Of a stretch of 17,037 nucleotides of DNA, positions 1 to 7,134 are shown one piece after another (within the stretch, counting starts at the first letter, position 1; each line of letters opens with the position of its first letter). A program made the position numbers and the translations under genes. The notes beneath the pieces were generated by a model. That model ran no database searches and was not told where the DNA came from. It saw only the letters and a list, made by a program, of their open reading frames with translations. Source of the DNA: Stenotrophomonas_A sp036566925 (GTDB taxonomy: Bacteria; Pseudomonadota; Gammaproteobacteria; Xanthomonadales; Xanthomonadaceae); the NCBI GenBank assembly GCA_036566925.1, contig DATCVI010000147.1, positions 1-17,037 of the forward strand, written 5' to 3'.

Positions 1-1085
1 GCCGCGGCGAATACGTCGGCGGTGTGACGCGCGCCGGCAATCATGAAACCGTCCGGCCCGCCAATATCGTCGGCGGTCGCGCCCACCAGCACCGGCACGT
101 GGTTGAAGCGCCCGGCTGCATAGGCCGCAGCGAAGTCCACCGCCACCTTGCCATCGACGAACGGCGAGACGTAGCTGCCCGCCTCCTGCGCCTGGCCCAT
201 CGTGGTCAGGTCCAAGCCCGACACAATTGCGTCCGCCGGCAACGCGCGCAGCTTGGCGATGGCCGTGGCATCGTCGCCGGCAATGCCCAGCCCGCGCGCG
301 AACTTCAAACCGGCCTGCTCGGCCTGGGCGAGGCTGCCGCCGTTGCGCGGCTCACCACCGGACTGGATCACCGCCTTCTGGAACAGCCCCTGCGCCAACG
401 GTGAGGTCAGCAGCGCGTGCACCGACATCCCACCCGCGCTCTCGCCCATCACCGTGACGTTGCCCGGGTCGCCACCGAAGGCGGCGATATTGCGCTTGAG
501 CCACTGCAGCGCGGCAATCTGGTCCATGAAGCCGTAATTGCCCAACTGTCCGGCATCGGCCGCGGCCTGGGTGAGCTGCGGATGGGCGAAGCTGCCGAAG
601 CGTCCCAGCCGGTAATTGAAGCTGAAAACCAGCACACCCTCGCGCGCCAAGGCGGCACCGGCGTAGCTGGGCGGCGAGGCGCCGCCGTTGACGAAGCCGC
701 CGCCGTGAATCCACACCAGCACCGGCAGCGGTCCGTTTGCCTGCTTCGGGCGCCAGACATTGGCGTACAGGCAATCCTCGGAAGGTTGGGTGGCCAGCGG
801 CGCATCGTCAGTGGCGAAGGGCGTCTGCATGCAGTCGGGCCCGTAGGCACGCGCCTGGCGCACGCCTTGCCAATGCGGCGCCGGCTGCGGCGCCCGCCAG
901 CGCAACTCGCCCACCGGCGGCGCGGCGTAGGCAATGCCCTTGAACACGATCAAGCCATTGCCTTGCTGGCCCTGCAGGCGGCCACCTTCCACCGTGACCT
1001 GCGGCTCGGCCTCCGCCGCTCGCAGCGGCGACGTCCACGCGCCCGTCAACGCCATCCCCACCATCAGCCATGCGCTACGCGCCAT
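1..1085 (-). CDS. Type B carboxylesterase, secreted, 3' end cut off by the window edge
   Basis: A serine esterase/lipase of the carboxylesterase type B (COesterase) family, which hydrolyses carboxylic esters. About 361 codons are visible and the reading frame runs off the left edge. The start ATG ends at 1085, preceded by a GGGAG ribosome site about 8 bases upstream. The N-terminus (MARSAWLMVGMALTGAW, then RAAEAEP) looks like a Sec signal peptide, so export to the periplasm or beyond is likely. Family motifs in order: the SEDCLYANVW block, the oxyanion-hole HGGGF, and the nucleophile elbow GESAGG with Ser216 as catalytic serine (codon at 438-440). The catalytic histidine should lie in the missing C-terminal part. 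It begins 29 bases after the stop of the DUF808 gene on the same strand, so co-transcription is possible. The substrate cannot be read from the sequence. Confidence 0.93.
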   Translation of the reverse strand, partial: MARSAWLMVGMALTGAWTSPLRAAEAEPQVTVEGGRLQGQQGNGLIVFKGIAYAAPPVGELRWRAPQPAPHWQGVRQARAYGPDCMQTPFATDDAPLATQPSEDCLYANVWRPKQANGPLPVLVWIHGGGFVNGGASPPSYAGAALAREGVLVFSFNYRLGRFGSFAHPQLTQAAADAGQLGNYGFMDQIAALQWLKRNIAAFGGDPGNVTVMGESAGGMSVHALLTSPLAQGLFQKAVIQSGGEPRNGGSLAQAEQAGLKFARGLGIAGDDATAIAKLRALPADAIVSGLDLTTMGQAQEAGSYVSPFVDGKVAVDFAAAYAAGRFNHVPVLVGATADDIGGPDGFMIAGARHTADVFAA

Positions 1086-1114
1086 GCACTTGTCTCCCAA
1101 ACAGTTGCTTGCCA

Positions 1115-2065
1115 TTAGTGCGCCGCCGGTGCGCCGCGGAACTTTTGCCAGGCAGTGACCGCAGCCAGCACCACCGCACCGGCGATCACCCCGACCACGA
1201 CATTGCCCAGCTGCGCCACCAGCCCCGCGACCCAGCCACTCTCCGGGCCCAGCTCGACGATGAAGTGATGCAGCGCCGGCACGTTGTGCACCAGGATGCC
1301 GCCGCCGACCAGGAACATCGCCACCGTGCCCACCACCGACAAGGTCTTCATCAGCCACGGCGCCGCGTACAGGATGCCGCGGCCAAAGGCCGCCAGCGCG
1401 GCGCCCTTGCGGGTCAGCCACAGGCCGACATCGTCGAGCTTGACGATGCCGCCGACCAAGCCGTACACGCCGATGGTCATCGCCAGGGCGATGGCGATCA
1501 ACACGCCCACCTGCTGGCCGAACGGCCGGCCGGTGACCACGCCGAGCGAGAGCACGATGATCTCCGCCGAGAGGATGAAATCGGTACGGATGGCGCCCTT
1601 GACCTTGTCCTTCTCCAGCGCCAGCACGTCCACCGGAGCCTCCGTGAGCCGCTGCACGCGCTCGGCGCGCGCCTGCTCGCTCTGCCCATCTTCCTCGCCG
1701 CGGTGCAGCCATTTGTGCGCGAGCTTCTCCACGCCTTCGAAGCACAGGTAGGCACCGCCGATCATCATCAGCGGCACCACCAGCGGGATCGGGTAGCCTC
1801 GGCCACGCAGCCAGACTTCCAGCGCGCTGATCGCCAGCGCCGCTGGCACCAGGATCGCCTTGTTCACCAGCGAGCCCTTGGCCACCGCCCACACCACCGG
1901 CAACTCGCGATCGGCATGCACCCCGGTCACCTGCTGCGCATTGAGCGCCAGGTCGTCGCCAAGCACGCCGGCGGTTTTCTTGGCCGCCACCTTGGTCAGG
2001 ATGGAGATGTCATCGAGCAAAGTGGCGATGTCGTCGAGCAGGGTAAGCAGGGTAGCGCCGGCCAT
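1115..2065 (-). CDS. yedI: DUF808 family inner-membrane protein, YedI-like
   Basis: 316 residues of the DUF808 family (E. coli YedI), multi-pass inner-membrane proteins without an established function. The N-terminus (MAGATLLTLLDDIATLLDDI, then AAKKTAGVLGDDLALNAQQV) is the conserved family block. After it come several hydrophobic segments, roughly residues 75-95, 100-120, 180-235 and 240-305, separated by a charged loop near residues 125-160. Length matches the family. The start ATG ends at 2065; a weak CGGA element lies upstream. The gene is divergent from the ABC1 kinase gene, with 129 bases between the two starts, and the carboxylesterase follows closely. Family assignment is firm; the role is unknown. 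Confidence 0.93.
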   Translation of the reverse strand: MAGATLLTLLDDIATLLDDISILTKVAAKKTAGVLGDDLALNAQQVTGVHADRELPVVWAVAKGSLVNKAILVPAALAISALEVWLRGRGYPIPLVVPLMMIGGAYLCFEGVEKLAHKWLHRGEEDGQSEQARAERVQRLTEAPVDVLALEKDKVKGAIRTDFILSAEIIVLSLGVVTGRPFGQQVGVLIAIALAMTIGVYGLVGGIVKLDDVGLWLTRKGAALAAFGRGILYAAPWLMKTLSVVGTVAMFLVGGGILVHNVPALHHFIVELGPESGWVAGLVAQLGNVVVGVIAGAVVLAAVTAWQKFRGAPAAH

Positions 2066-2194
2066 CGGGGATTCCGTTCAAGAGGGTCGAGGAGGATTCT
2101 CGCCGATCGCACGCGCGCCGGGGTGTGCGTGGCGCGATGGGATTCACCGGGCGACGACCGACCGCCCCCGACACTGGCGCCCATCTGATGCGGA

Positions 2195-3946
2195 GTGCCT
2201 GCCTTGACCGGCCATAGCGATACCCTGCCCGTTCCTTCCAACGGCGCCGCCCCACCCGGCGCGACGCCTGCGCCGCGCAATGCCGATCCAGCGTTGGTGG
2301 GCGGCATGAGCCGGCGTACCCAGATCCTTCGCCTGCTGCTGCGCTATCGCAATTCCGGGGTGTTCTCCGGACTGAACCTGGACCCGACCGTGACCGCCGA
2401 GGTTTCAGCGGACGGCAATCCCGAGCAGTTCGTGCGTGACCTCGAAGCGCTGGGGCCCACCTTCGTCAAGCTCGGGCAGATGCTCTCGACCCGGCCGGAC
2501 CTGGTGCCGCCGGAGTTCGCCAGCGCGCTCGAGCGCATGCAGGAGCAAGTGGGGGCGATTCCGGCCGAACGCGTGCGCGAGATTTTCGAAGAGGAAATCG
2601 GCGTTTCCATCTCCAAGGCGTTCTCCAGTTTCGACGAAGTGCCGCTGGGCTGCGCTTCGTTGGCCCAGGTGCACATGGCCACGCTGCGCGATGGCCGCGA
2701 AGTGGCGGTGAAAGTGCAGAAGCCCGAAGTCGCCGCGCAGGTGCGCTCGGACCTGGACGTGCTGCGCAGCTTCGCCAATGCCGCCGACCGCCTGACCGGC
2801 CTGGGCCGGCGCGTGCGCTTCGCCGACTGGCTCAACGAGTTCGCCAAGACGCTGATCGCCGAACTCAACTACGAGGCCGAAGCCGAGAACCTGGTGCGCT
2901 TCGGCCAGCACCTGGCGCCGTTCCCGGAACTGTGGATACCGCAGCCGGTGTGGGACTTCACCGGCCGCCGCGTGCTGACCATGGAAATGGCCCGCGGCGT
3001 GCGCGTGGACGCGATCCCGCCGGTGCGTCGCACCGAGCAGGACATGGCGCCGGTGGCCAGCGCGCTGATTCGCGGCTATCTCGACCAGATGTTCGTGCAC
3101 GGCGAGATCCACGCCGATCCGCACCCGGGCAACCTGCGCGTCACCGACGACGGCCGCCTGGCGATCTTCGACCTGGGCATGGTCGCGCACGTGCCGCCGC
3201 GGTTGCGCGAGCGCCTGCTGAAGCTGTTGTTCGCGGCGGTGGACGGGCGCGGCGAGGAAGTGGCCGACGAAACCATCGCGCTGAGCACGCGGCTGGAAGA
3301 CTACGACGAAGAGCGCTACCTGCGTGAAGTGGGGCAGATGATCGCCCGCTACGCCGCCCACGACACCACCACCGAGGGCCAGGTGGTGCTGGAGTTGGTA
3401 CGCATTGCGACCGCCACCGGCCTGCGCACGCCGCCGGAGCTGAGCCTGCTCGGCAAGACCCTGCTCAACCTCGAAACCGTGTGCCGGATGCTGTCGCCGG
3501 AACTGGATATCCGCCGCGTGGTCGAGCGCCACTTGCAGAGCGTGATGCGCGCGCGCCTGCGCAAGTCGCTATCGGCGGCCAACCTGGCCAGCGAGGCGAT
3601 GGAAGTGCAGACCCTGCTGCGCGAAAGCCCGCGACGCCTGACCGACATCCTCTCGCTGCTGGCCGAGAACCGCCTGCAGATGAAGGTGACCGGCCTGGAA
3701 GAGTCGCACCTGATGGAGAACCTGCAGAAGATCGCCAACCGCGTCTCCGCAGGCATCGTCACCGCCGCGTTGATCCTGGCCTCGACCCAGATGATGCGCA
3801 TCCCGACCACGTTCCACCTGTGGGGTTACCCGGCCATTGCGCTGGTGCTATTCGTGCTGGCGGTGTTCCTGGGGCTGGGCATCGTGCTCAGCGCCTTGCT
3901 GTTCGACCGCCGCGCCCGCGCCCACGAAGAGCGCGGGCACCGCTAG
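2195..3946 (+). CDS. ABC1/AarF/UbiB-family atypical protein kinase, membrane-anchored
   Basis: 583 residues (from GTG) of the ABC1/ADCK/UbiB family. Members act in ubiquinone biosynthesis or isoprenoid-lipid homeostasis. Visible motifs: KxGQ-type KLGQ at 92-95 in the family-specific N-terminal extension; the modified nucleotide loop CASLAQVH at 153-160, where many relatives have AAASIGQVH; the lysine of VAVKVQ near 173; ELNYEAEAEN near 223-232; the catalytic-loop block HADPHPGN at 306-313; and the metal-binding FDLGM at 325-329. The C-terminus carries two hydrophobic segments (about 515-535 and 545-570) followed by an RR-rich tail, as in membrane-bound UbiB. The start is uncertain: GTG at 2195 has no clear ribosome site, and ATG at 2306 (MSRRTQILRL) would remove a Pro/Ala-rich 37-residue leader. 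No ubiE or ubiJ is adjacent, so it may be a UbiB paralogue and not UbiB itself. Confidence 0.92.
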   Translation: MPALTGHSDTLPVPSNGAAPPGATPAPRNADPALVGGMSRRTQILRLLLRYRNSGVFSGLNLDPTVTAEVSADGNPEQFVRDLEALGPTFVKLGQMLSTRPDLVPPEFASALERMQEQVGAIPAERVREIFEEEIGVSISKAFSSFDEVPLGCASLAQVHMATLRDGREVAVKVQKPEVAAQVRSDLDVLRSFANAADRLTGLGRRVRFADWLNEFAKTLIAELNYEAEAENLVRFGQHLAPFPELWIPQPVWDFTGRRVLTMEMARGVRVDAIPPVRRTEQDMAPVASALIRGYLDQMFVHGEIHADPHPGNLRVTDDGRLAIFDLGMVAHVPPRLRERLLKLLFAAVDGRGEEVADETIALSTRLEDYDEERYLREVGQMIARYAAHDTTTEGQVVLELVRIATATGLRTPPELSLLGKTLLNLETVCRMLSPELDIRRVVERHLQSVMRARLRKSLSAANLASEAMEVQTLLRESPRRLTDILSLLAENRLQMKVTGLEESHLMENLQKIANRVSAGIVTAALILASTQMMRIPTTFHLWGYPAIALVLFVLAVFLGLGIVLSALLFDRRARAHEERGHR

Positions 3947-3965
3947 CCCACGCGCGCAGCTGCGC
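3914..3965. other. GC-rich inverted repeats at the kinase/alpha-galactosidase convergent junction
   Basis: Two self-complementary elements sit where the two genes converge. GCCCGCGC at 3914-3921 pairs perfectly with GCGCGGGC at 3931-3938 across a 9-base loop, inside the last codons of the kinase gene. GCGCAGCTGCGC at 3954-3965 is a perfect 12-base palindrome in the 19-base gap, abutting the alpha-galactosidase stop codon. Neither is followed by a T-tract, so a bidirectional termination or mRNA 3'-end stability role is only a guess. Confidence 0.35.
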
Positions 3966-5834
3966 TCAACGCAGCCGCGCGTCGGCCCAGGCCACCAGCG
4001 GCGGCAGTGCGCCGGGCGCGGTGTCGGGCGCGGCGGCGACCAGTTCGATCACCTCCACGCCGGTCACTGCGACGTCCACGTCCAGCGGCGCGGCGCCGCT
4101 GTTACCTTCGAATAACAACTTGCCATCGCCGTAGACGCGAAAAGCAACCGGCTTCGGCGCGGCGGCATCGTCCTGCAGCCCTACCTTCGCGGTGAAGCGG
4201 GAGAACGCGCGACCGGCCTTCACTTCCAGACGCGAGTTGGCATGGAGGCCGATGCCATACGGATGGCGCACGCCCACCAGCTGCAACGGCCGGCCGTAAG
4301 GCGTTGCATCGGCGCGCGGCATACCCGTTGCCTCGGTGAGCGCGGAGCTATAACCGGGGTGACCAGCGGCGGCCACATGGATGCGCGCGGTCATCTCGGT
4401 CAGCAAGGTGGCCTGTGGATCTGCCGGCGTACCGCTGACCTTGAGCAGCATCGACTGGCGCGGCGCCAGCTTGAACGCCAGTGCCTCGCGCGTGGACGGC
4501 AGGTCGCGGCGTTGCCACAGGTCGCGCACTTTGTAAGCAGCCCCTTGCTGCAGCTTCAGTTGCACCGGGTCCACCCGCGCCATCGCGGGCCGTTCGCCAC
4601 GATTGAACAACAACACCGCGCGTTCGCCACGCGCCGCCAGCGGCTTGACCAGCACCTGCACGCCGCCCTCGTCCAGCACCAGGTTGCCCTGGTTGCCGGC
4701 CGGGTCCTGATCGACGGCGATGACTTCGGGATTGGATAGCAGCGCGATCAACGAATCGGGCGCATGCACCAGGTCGAAGCCCAGCAGCAGCGGCGCGGCC
4801 AGGATCGCCCACATCGAGAAATGCGTGCGCGCCTGTTCCAGGTGCTTGGCGTCGAAATCGCCCAGGCCGACGGCGAGCATGTCCGGATCGTTCCAGCGCC
4901 CGGGGCCGGCATAGAGCTCGCGCCGGGTGGCAGTATCGAAGTTGTGCAGCATGCTCTCCCAGGTCGCCTCGATATCGCTGCTGGTGCGCCACAGGTTGCC
5001 GTGCTCGCCGCCCCAATCGCGCACGCCGGCCTGGCCCCAGGGGCAGATCGAGAAGACGAAATCGTTGTCGGGGTTGAGCTCGGCCAGCAATCGGCCGATC
5101 CGCGCATAACGCGTCTCCACCGCGTCGGCGTCGGTGCCCACCGCATCCTCGCGCACGATCAACGGCCGCAGCGCGCGGTAATGGTCCTCGCGCACCGGCT
5201 CGCTGCCCGGGCCGAAGTCGGCCACGCCGCAGGCGTCCACCTTGAGATAGTCGAAACCCCAGTCCTGGAACATTGTCTTCAGGTCCGAATACTCAAATCC
5301 CTGCAAGCCGATCTCGCGCTCGGCCACGCCACCTACCGGCAGGTTCGGGCTGCTGCGGTCGAAGGCCTGCGAGCAGGCGTTGCGGCCGATGTCGGTGTAC
5401 AGGCCGGCCTTGAAGCCCATCGAGTGCAGGCGGTCGGTCCAGGCACGGAAGCTGGTCCCTGCATCGGCAGTGCGGGCGAGGGGGAACATCGCGGTGCGGA
5501 TCTCGAACGTGCCGTCGGCCTGGCGGCGCAACCACCAGCCATCGTCGACATTGATATAGCGATAGCCGGCTGCCTGCAGGCCACGCTGGCGCATGGCTTC
5601 GGCCACGCCGAGGATCTTGGCCTGGTCGACTTCGGTGCGGAACGCGTTCCAGGGATTGAATCCCATCGGCGGCGTCTGCGCAGCGCCGGCGCCGTAGACA
5701 CTGAAACGGCCGCTCGGTTCGAGCGCATCGTGCGGCTGGCTGGCGAACGCGCCGCCCACCGGTGCGGCGAGGGCCAGGGCCAGCACCAGGCCGCAGCGAC
5801 GGCGGTAAGACGACGGGGGGATCGAGAAGGGCAT
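3966..5834 (-). CDS. GH27 alpha-galactosidase with C-terminal NPCBM-like module, secreted
   Basis: 622 residues of glycoside hydrolase family 27, retaining enzymes that release terminal alpha-galactose from galacto-oligosaccharides, galactomannan or glycolipids. The ATG ending at 5834 is chosen over an upstream TTG at 5888 because it puts a signal peptide first (MPFSIPPSSYRRRCGLVLAL, then an Ala-rich stretch to about residue 31) and has an AGGA element about 8 bases upstream. Family motifs: PPMGFNPWNAF at 55-65, YINVDDGWW at 93-101, FKAGLYTDIG at 141-150, YLKVDACG at 196-203 with Asp200 as nucleophile, WRTSSDI at 282-288 with Asp287 as probable acid/base, and RWNDPDML at 313-320. After a beta-sandwich region, the last 130 residues or so (GVRHPYGIGLHANS near their start) match an NPCBM-type carbohydrate-binding module. 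Export suggests scavenging of plant galactosides. The gene is monocistronic as far as seen. Confidence 0.95.
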   Translation of the reverse strand: MPFSIPPSSYRRRCGLVLALALAAPVGGAFASQPHDALEPSGRFSVYGAGAAQTPPMGFNPWNAFRTEVDQAKILGVAEAMRQRGLQAAGYRYINVDDGWWLRRQADGTFEIRTAMFPLARTADAGTSFRAWTDRLHSMGFKAGLYTDIGRNACSQAFDRSSPNLPVGGVAEREIGLQGFEYSDLKTMFQDWGFDYLKVDACGVADFGPGSEPVREDHYRALRPLIVREDAVGTDADAVETRYARIGRLLAELNPDNDFVFSICPWGQAGVRDWGGEHGNLWRTSSDIEATWESMLHNFDTATRRELYAGPGRWNDPDMLAVGLGDFDAKHLEQARTHFSMWAILAAPLLLGFDLVHAPDSLIALLSNPEVIAVDQDPAGNQGNLVLDEGGVQVLVKPLAARGERAVLLFNRGERPAMARVDPVQLKLQQGAAYKVRDLWQRRDLPSTREALAFKLAPRQSMLLKVSGTPADPQATLLTEMTARIHVAAAGHPGYSSALTEATGMPRADATPYGRPLQLVGVRHPYGIGLHANSRLEVKAGRAFSRFTAKVGLQDDAAAPKPVAFRVYGDGKLLFEGNSGAAPLDVDVAVTGVEVIELVAAAPDTAPGALPPLVAWADARLR

Positions 5835-5883
5835 CGCGCGGTCCTGGAGTCGGCTGGCGCAGGCGCGCCCGGCCCGATTCTCA

Positions 5884-5904
5884 ACCAAACTTCGGCGGTT
5901 TGGT
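5884..5904. promoter_or_regulatory. Inverted repeat, candidate operator upstream of the alpha-galactosidase gene
   Basis: ACCAAAC at 5884-5890 and GTTTGGT at 5898-5904 form a perfect 7-base inverted repeat separated by 7 bases. It lies 50-70 bases upstream of the chosen alpha-galactosidase start, within the roughly 215-base region shared with the divergent VOC gene. Position and symmetry fit a dimeric repressor or activator site controlling the glycosidase, but no regulator gene is adjacent and the motif was not matched to a named consensus. Confidence 0.4.
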
Positions 5905-6050
5905 ATCCATTTCGTTTCGTCATGGGAGCCAGATGTTTCGCTATATTGCGCTTCGGGACAGAAAGCCCGACCGCCGCAGATAACGCCCGCCTAGCATCCT
6001 GCCCTCTAAGCTATGCCGCGAATCCCAAGCCCACTGCCCGGAAACCCGCC

Positions 6051-6530
6051 ATGATCGCCAAGAACACGATCTGCCTGTGGTACGACTCGGCCGCGCTCGA
6101 TGCGGCGACCTTCTACGCCAAGACCTTTCCGGACAGCGCCGTCGGCGACATCTTCTACGCGCCTTCGGACTTCCCCTCCGGCAAACAGGGTGATGTCCTC
6201 ACCGTGCAGTTCACCGTACTCGGCATCCCCTGTCTCGGCCTCAACGGCGGCAGTGCCTTCAAGCAGACCCAGGCGTTTTCGTTCCAGGTCGCCACCGACG
6301 ACCAGGCCGAGACCGACCGCTACTGGAATGCGATCGTCGGCAACGGCGGCCAGGAGAGCGCTTGCGGCTGGTGCCAGGACAAGTGGGGCGTGTCGTGGCA
6401 GATCACGCCGCGGGTTTTGAGCGAAGGCATCGCCGATCCGGACCCGGCCGTGGCCAAGCGCGTATTCGAGGCGATGATGACGATGCGCAAGATCGATGTG
6501 GCCGCGATCGAAGCGGCACGACGCGGTTAA
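6051..6530 (+). CDS. VOC-superfamily PhnB-like protein (3-dmu-9_3-mt / glyoxalase fold)
   Basis: 159 residues of the vicinal oxygen chelate superfamily, in the group often annotated as PhnB-like or '3-demethylubiquinone-9 3-methyltransferase' domain proteins. That methyltransferase label is historical and not supported by chemistry. Recognisable blocks: NTICLWYDS at the start, AATFYAKTFPDS, the TVQFTVLGIPCLGLNGG core beta-strands, SFQVATDDQAETDRYWNAI, CGWCQDKWGVSWQITP, and a C-terminal MMTMRKIDVAAIEAA helix. Length is typical for the family. The ATG at 6051 has a GGAA element about 9 bases upstream. The frame is open far upstream through the antisense of the alpha-galactosidase gene, but that part is not protein-like. 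The next gene starts 15 bases after the stop. Confidence 0.9.
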   Translation: MIAKNTICLWYDSAALDAATFYAKTFPDSAVGDIFYAPSDFPSGKQGDVLTVQFTVLGIPCLGLNGGSAFKQTQAFSFQVATDDQAETDRYWNAIVGNGGQESACGWCQDKWGVSWQITPRVLSEGIADPDPAVAKRVFEAMMTMRKIDVAAIEAARRG

Positions 6531-6545
6531 AGGCACGGCAGTACG

Positions 6546-7127
6546 GTGGGGGGCGCGCACGACGAACTGCGCACCGACGGACGCTGTTTCACCTACGTCC
6601 TGCCGTGTGCGTGGGAAGACTTCTGCAAGATCGGCTTCTCGCGCGCCCCGCTTTCGCGCTTGCGCAGCCTGCACCGGCGCTGGTTCGAGTTCTTCGATCT
6701 CGACGCCGGCACGCTGATAGAAGCCGAGACCGAGCGCGATGCGCGCGACCTTGAACTGGCATTGCGGCGCCCGCTCAAAGCGCATCGTGCGCCGGCGCCG
6801 CTGACGATTGCACTGGCCGCTGGCGGCAAGACCGAGTGGGTGCGGGGCGCCAACAGCCAATTGACCGCAGCCGCGCGCGAGCTGGCCGAGCAAGGCTATC
6901 GGGTGTATCCGCTGCGACCTTGGGCACGCGCGGCAGCGCTGCAGCAGGTCGATTGGTTGTTCGATTGGAGCACTGCCCAGTTGCCGCCGGGCGAACTTGA
7001 TTTCCATGCTGCCGATACACCGGTGCGCCGAGCCCTGCGCGACCTGCTCGACAGCCACGCCGCGTTGGATATCGACCTGCAGCCGCATCTGCCCGCGCAT
7101 GTATGGGAGTGGTATCGGGGACGTTGA
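6546..7127 (+). CDS. Small GIY-YIG/T5orf172-like domain protein
   Basis: 193 residues, GTG start 15 bases after the VOC stop; the only purine-rich element upstream is AAAGG at 6529-6533. The N-terminal 80 residues follow the GIY-YIG layout of the T5orf172/MUG113 branch: FTYVLP (15-20) in place of the GIY strand, KIGF (28-31) for YIG, an arginine in the following helix (PLSRLRSLHRR, Arg39 or near), and the ALE-type metal-ligand glutamate in ARDLELALRR (Glu70). These are the positions expected of a nuclease fold. The remaining 110 residues (ANSQLTAAARELAEQGYRVY, DWLFDW, a C-terminal WEWYRGR) match nothing I recognise. Nuclease activity is inferred from a weak motif match; the protein could be a non-catalytic member. 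It is convergent with the molybdopterin-subunit gene, with a 7-base gap. Confidence 0.75.
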   Translation: MGGAHDELRTDGRCFTYVLPCAWEDFCKIGFSRAPLSRLRSLHRRWFEFFDLDAGTLIEAETERDARDLELALRRPLKAHRAPAPLTIALAAGGKTEWVRGANSQLTAAARELAEQGYRVYPLRPWARAAALQQVDWLFDWSTAQLPPGELDFHAADTPVRRALRDLLDSHAALDIDLQPHLPAHVWEWYRGR

Positions 7128-7134
7128 GCCCCGC

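Noticed and set aside
4764..6050. Long plus-strand open frame running in phase into the VOC gene
   Set aside because: It lies antisense to the alpha-galactosidase gene, whose frame has clear catalytic motifs. The upstream part has GC-rich shadow composition; only the part from ATG 6051 is protein-like.
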